A DNA stretch of 8,161 bases, taken from JAKFVC01 sp040386595. Its GTDB lineage: Bacteria > Planctomycetota > Planctomycetia > Planctomycetales > Planctomycetaceae. The notes beneath the pieces were generated by a model, which had not been told where the DNA came from, searched no databases, and was given only the letters and a program-made list of their open reading frames with translations. A program made the translations under genes and the position numbers. The number at the start of each line of letters is the position of its first letter. The stretch's first letter is position 1. The stretch covers positions 1 to 8,161 of the forward strand of contig JAZKFE010000199.1 of NCBI GenBank assembly GCA_040386595.1. Direction: 5' to 3'. Shown piece by piece: positions 6,206-8,161 of this stretch.

Positions 6206-7180
6206 TTAGAAGTCAGCAAGAACTTCTGATCCGGCACGGGTGGCGATACCGTTCCAGATACTCAAATTGAGATTCTCGCTGACGAACCGACAACTGCCAT
6301 CGGCCAACAAGACATGCACTCCCCCTTCGTGCCGACTGCGAGCAGCCGTCAACCCGTAATTATGGCTGGCGTTTCCGCAATCACTACGTGAGGAATTTGG
6401 AGGGTAATAGTGGTTGTAAAGCGTATCGCCAAAGTGCCCGTTCATCCACTTGGCACCTCGCATTCCGGACCACGTCCCACCGCCAGGCACACAGGCCGCA
6501 TCGGTCGTGGGAGTCGCTCCGGACAGTTCCAAAACTTCCTCTTCCGGCTTGGTCGCAGGGCCACTGGGCGAGGACGGATTGCCTCCCATCCCCAGAATCG
6601 TTTCGCTGAAGCAGGCCGTATTCGAGAGACCGTCAGTCACATCGCGAAAGCGGACACTCGACCCACTAAACATGACCCCGTCCCCCGTCCGAATCGAGCT
6701 CGCGGCACCGATTCCACTCCCCGTTGAAGCGGCGTAGTTGGTCGGACCGAAAACGGAACCGTTCACCCGGCCAAAGTCACTGGGACAAAGATAGCTGGGA
6801 ATTACAGTTCGCACCGCGATCTCATTCTGCGTCATGGGCATCGCCGGGGTCCCAAAGTTAGGAGCCACGTTGAAGTTGACCAAGTTATACAGGTTACCGC
6901 CGTCGATGTAGGGCAGGATGTGGCATTGGACCGAAAACACCATCGGATACCCCACACGCCCCGGCGGAAACACGGAGTGGGTGGACTCGTAGTTATGCAG
7001 CGCCAACCCGATCTGTTTCAAATTGTTCTTACACTGAGCGCGACGCGCCGCTTCCCGAGCCTGCTGCACAGCCGGCAACAGCAAACCGATCAAAACGGCG
7101 ATAATCGCGATGACGACCAACAACTCAATCAGAGTAAACCCGCGTGCTTTCGCGCAGGGTGACGATCTATGAAAAATCAT
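6206..7180 (-). CDS. DUF1559 protein with prepilin-type N-terminal methylation signal
   Basis: A 324-residue exported protein of the planctomycete-expanded DUF1559 family, resembling type II secretion pseudopilins. The N-terminal class III signal is KARGFTLIELLVVIAIIAVL: a prepilin peptidase would cut between Gly14 and Phe15, with Glu19 at position +5, leaving a hydrophobic helix to about residue 36. LLPAVQQAREAARRAQC (34-50) and KNNLKQIGLALHNYES (51-66) are family hallmarks, followed by FPPGR (71-75). LCPSD (131-135) and the C-terminal RHEGGVHVLLADGSCRFVSE (283-302) complete it. It probably sits at the cell surface or periplasmic face as a filament-like or matrix protein; the precise role is unknown. 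The frame opens at a TTG (7195), but the ATG at 7180 has GAGG (7190-7193) nine bases upstream. The downstream DUF4198 gene is 94 bp away and may share its transcript. Confidence 0.95.
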   Translation of the reverse strand: MIFHRSSPCAKARGFTLIELLVVIAIIAVLIGLLLPAVQQAREAARRAQCKNNLKQIGLALHNYESTHSVFPPGRVGYPMVFSVQCHILPYIDGGNLYNLVNFNVAPNFGTPAMPMTQNEIAVRTVIPSYLCPSDFGRVNGSVFGPTNYAASTGSGIGAASSIRTGDGVMFSGSSVRFRDVTDGLSNTACFSETILGMGGNPSSPSGPATKPEEEVLELSGATPTTDAACVPGGGTWSGMRGAKWMNGHFGDTLYNHYYPPNSSRSDCGNASHNYGLTAARSRHEGGVHVLLADGSCRFVSENLNLSIWNGIATRAGSEVLADF

Positions 7181-7199
7181 GGTGTGAAACCTCAATGTT

Positions 7200-7219
7200 G
7201 CAGTGATCTGGCAGTGATC
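7200..7219. repeat. Two 9-bp direct repeats, 11-bp period
   Basis: GCAGTGATC occurs at 7200-7208 and again at 7211-7219 with two bases between. The period is close to one helical turn, as for adjacent protein-binding half-sites. It lies about 20 bases upstream of the DUF1559 ATG, next to its ribosome site, so it could be an operator or simply chance. Confidence 0.6.
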
Positions 7220-7231
7220 AGAAGGAATATT

Positions 7232-7257
7232 GAACCGTCCGAATGACGTGACGGTTC
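7232..7257. terminator. 8-bp perfect hairpin upstream of DUF1559
   Basis: GAACCGTC (7232-7239) pairs with GACGGTTC (7250-7257) across a ten-base loop. On the minus strand it follows the Cys-rich gene region and precedes the DUF1559 leader. The tail CAATATTCCTTC is only mildly T-rich, so it is either a weak terminator for the upstream transcript or a dyad operator for DUF1559. Confidence 0.5.
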
Positions 7258-7269
7258 TTCAAATTCTCA

Positions 7270-7509
7270 TCAAGACATCAGCAGACACATCGCCCGACTC
7301 TGTATTTCGGGAAGATCGCAGCGGCGCATGGTGGCACGCTCACAACAAGTCCAAGATTCGGCCTTGTGGAGAGCGAGCCTAAAACCCGTGTGAGCGTGCG
7401 AACATGAGCCGCACCTCCCACCAATGTTGAACTCACAATTGCAACCGCAACCGCGAACACATCGGGATCCAGACAGAGTCAAACAATGCCCTGGCGCACG
7501 CCAATTCAC
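7270..7509 (-). CDS. Doubtful small Cys-rich ORF coupled to upstream gene
   Basis: An open frame of 79 codons begins at a GTG (7509) that overlaps the TGA of the preceding gene in the four-base GTGA arrangement, a common translational-coupling geometry. The product would contain eleven cysteines, including CVRGCGCNC and CGSC, but also ordinary composition otherwise. It has no signal peptide and no family I recognise. The cysteine content may simply reflect TGT/TGC-rich non-coding DNA, and an alternative hydrophobic frame crosses the same region. I consider it more likely non-coding than real and list it only because of the overlap. Confidence 0.2.
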   Translation of the reverse strand: MNWRAPGHCLTLSGSRCVRGCGCNCEFNIGGRCGSCSHAHTGFRLALHKAESWTCCERATMRRCDLPEIQSRAMCLLMS

Positions 7510-8090
7510 CGTGGCGGTGGTACCGGGGGCTGTTGCTCTGCGACCAGCAGCTTTTCAGAGGTCAGCTCAAGCTTGGCCGAGGTGCGTTGAGGGACGTGGC
7601 TCACAACTTCCGTCAGTGGCAGGATCGTCCACGGCAGCGAGTTCCAATACCAGTGATGCCCCTGACACTGCTGTGCCAGCAGAGCAATCACATACTGAGT
7701 GCGCTCCTGTCTCTCCGGTTCGGTGACGGGAGAAGTCGCCGCCTTTTTCCCACCAGAAGTCTGATGGCAGCAGCCGGTGGATTCGCACTTAACCGGGGTA
7801 CTCTCTTGCGCCGCGGCAGCCACGACATACTCCGGCGGCTGAACTTCATTCGCCCGAGCCCAGGCCAACTTTTGAGCGTTGGAAAAACAGCAGCAACGCT
7901 TCCAGCATTGAGCTGCCGACCGGCAACCACAAGCGCGGTACTGGCAAGGAAACGGCACGGACAGGTCTTTCGTGACCTGCTGGCCTACAGCGAATGGGAT
8001 CATCGAGCACAATATGCCCAACTGCACTGCCAGACTGACCAGTCTGGGTGCCCACCGCAGCGTAATTTTCCTCAGCCGTGAAGACGACAT
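7506..8090 (-). CDS. Secreted cysteine-cluster protein, family unknown
   Basis: A 194-residue exported protein of unknown function. Residues 1-36 form a basic then hydrophobic signal peptide, with likely cleavage near AVG-QQ. The mature part starts with a dense cysteine block: Cys49, 54, 56, 62, 66, 67 and 68 in CQYRACGCRSAAQCWKRCCC, then FSNAQKLAWARANEVQPPEY. A second block at Cys102, 107 and 108 with His109 (CESTGCCH) follows, and then QQCQGHHWYW with Cys142, His145 and His146. I have the impression of similar GCRSAEQCW/CCCF-type proteins in other planctomycetes, but cannot cite a family. The pattern suggests metal binding or a disulfide-knotted surface protein; no enzyme motif is visible. 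The ATG at 8090 has GGAG (8100-8103) nine bases upstream. The C-terminus ends in a proline-rich QQPPVPPPR. Confidence 0.85.
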   Translation of the reverse strand: MSSSRLRKITLRWAPRLVSLAVQLGILCSMIPFAVGQQVTKDLSVPFPCQYRACGCRSAAQCWKRCCCFSNAQKLAWARANEVQPPEYVVAAAAQESTPVKCESTGCCHQTSGGKKAATSPVTEPERQERTQYVIALLAQQCQGHHWYWNSLPWTILPLTEVVSHVPQRTSAKLELTSEKLLVAEQQPPVPPPR

Positions 8091-8161
8091 TTTATTCCGC
8101 TCCGAGATTCTCGAAGCCCAAAGTCTCTACCCCGGCTCACTCTCCACAAAGAAACCTATAC

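Larger units (their letters stand above)
7181..7505. other. Leader and intergenic region upstream of DUF1559
   Basis: These 325 bp probably hold the DUF1559 promoter and the 3' end of the Cys-rich gene transcript. Visible elements are a tandem repeat at 7200-7219 and a hairpin at 7232-7257, described separately. A minus-strand open frame (7270-7509) overlaps the upstream gene's stop and is treated separately as a doubtful small gene. I could not identify a convincing -35/-10 pair for the minus strand. Confidence 0.5.

Noticed and set aside
7278..7460. 60-codon minus frame starting with a hydrophobic MFAVAVAIVSS-like stretch
   Set aside because: Starts at GTG without a ribosome site and overlaps another weak frame; the resemblance to a signal peptide is probably chance.
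7533..8081. 182-codon plus-strand open frame
   Set aside because: Antisense to the Cys-cluster gene, which has a signal peptide, good ribosome site and patterned cysteines; the plus frame has none.

Overview
The window looks like a stretch of a planctomycete chromosome (Planctomycetota, probably Planctomycetales). The best evidence is the minus-strand gene at 6206-7180, a DUF1559 protein with a pilin-type N-terminus, a family massively expanded in that phylum. A HEAT/PDZ secreted protein, a Cys-rich secreted protein, loosely spaced genes and moderately high GC fit this placement. I cannot name the genus. Nothing in the window looks like a phage, plasmid, CRISPR array, defence island or biosynthetic cluster.

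Layout from left to right. A minus-strand gene (46-1068) encodes a secreted HEAT-like/PDZ protein. A 428-bp divergent intergenic region follows. A plus-strand gene (1497-2714) encodes a DUF4432 aldose-epimerase-like protein and ends in a strong 18-bp hairpin terminator (2753-2792). Next is a 126-bp nested inverted-repeat element (2821-2946), which resembles a REP doublet (REPIN/BIME) and ends four bases before the stop codon of the next gene. Five minus-strand genes follow, read right to left: DUF1559 pseudopilin-like protein (6206-7180), DUF4198 secreted protein with a broken frame (5327-6111), DJ-1/PfpI enzyme (4498-5079), DUF423 membrane protein (3885-4331) and a spermidine-synthase-like SAM-fold protein (2951-3817). 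At the right edge a further minus-strand gene (7506-8090) encodes a secreted protein with a striking cysteine cluster. A possible small coupled Cys-rich ORF lies directly downstream of it.

How the genes work together. Gaps of 67-247 bp between the five minus-strand genes, several holding hairpins, argue against one tight operon. DUF1559 and DUF4198 are the most plausible cotranscribed pair: they are 94 bp apart, both are exported, and the gap can form two mutually exclusive hairpins. The rest are housekeeping or accessory functions: carbonyl stress (DJ-1), sugar anomer or epimer handling (DUF4432) and small-molecule methyltransferase-type chemistry.

Start codons were chosen by Shine-Dalgarno spacing. 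Four genes share a purine-rich motif nine bases before the ATG, which shortened several longer open frames; only the SAM-fold gene lacks such a motif. The points most worth a second look are the DUF4198 frameshift, the REP-doublet element, the alternative hairpins at 6146-6180 and the Cys-cluster protein.
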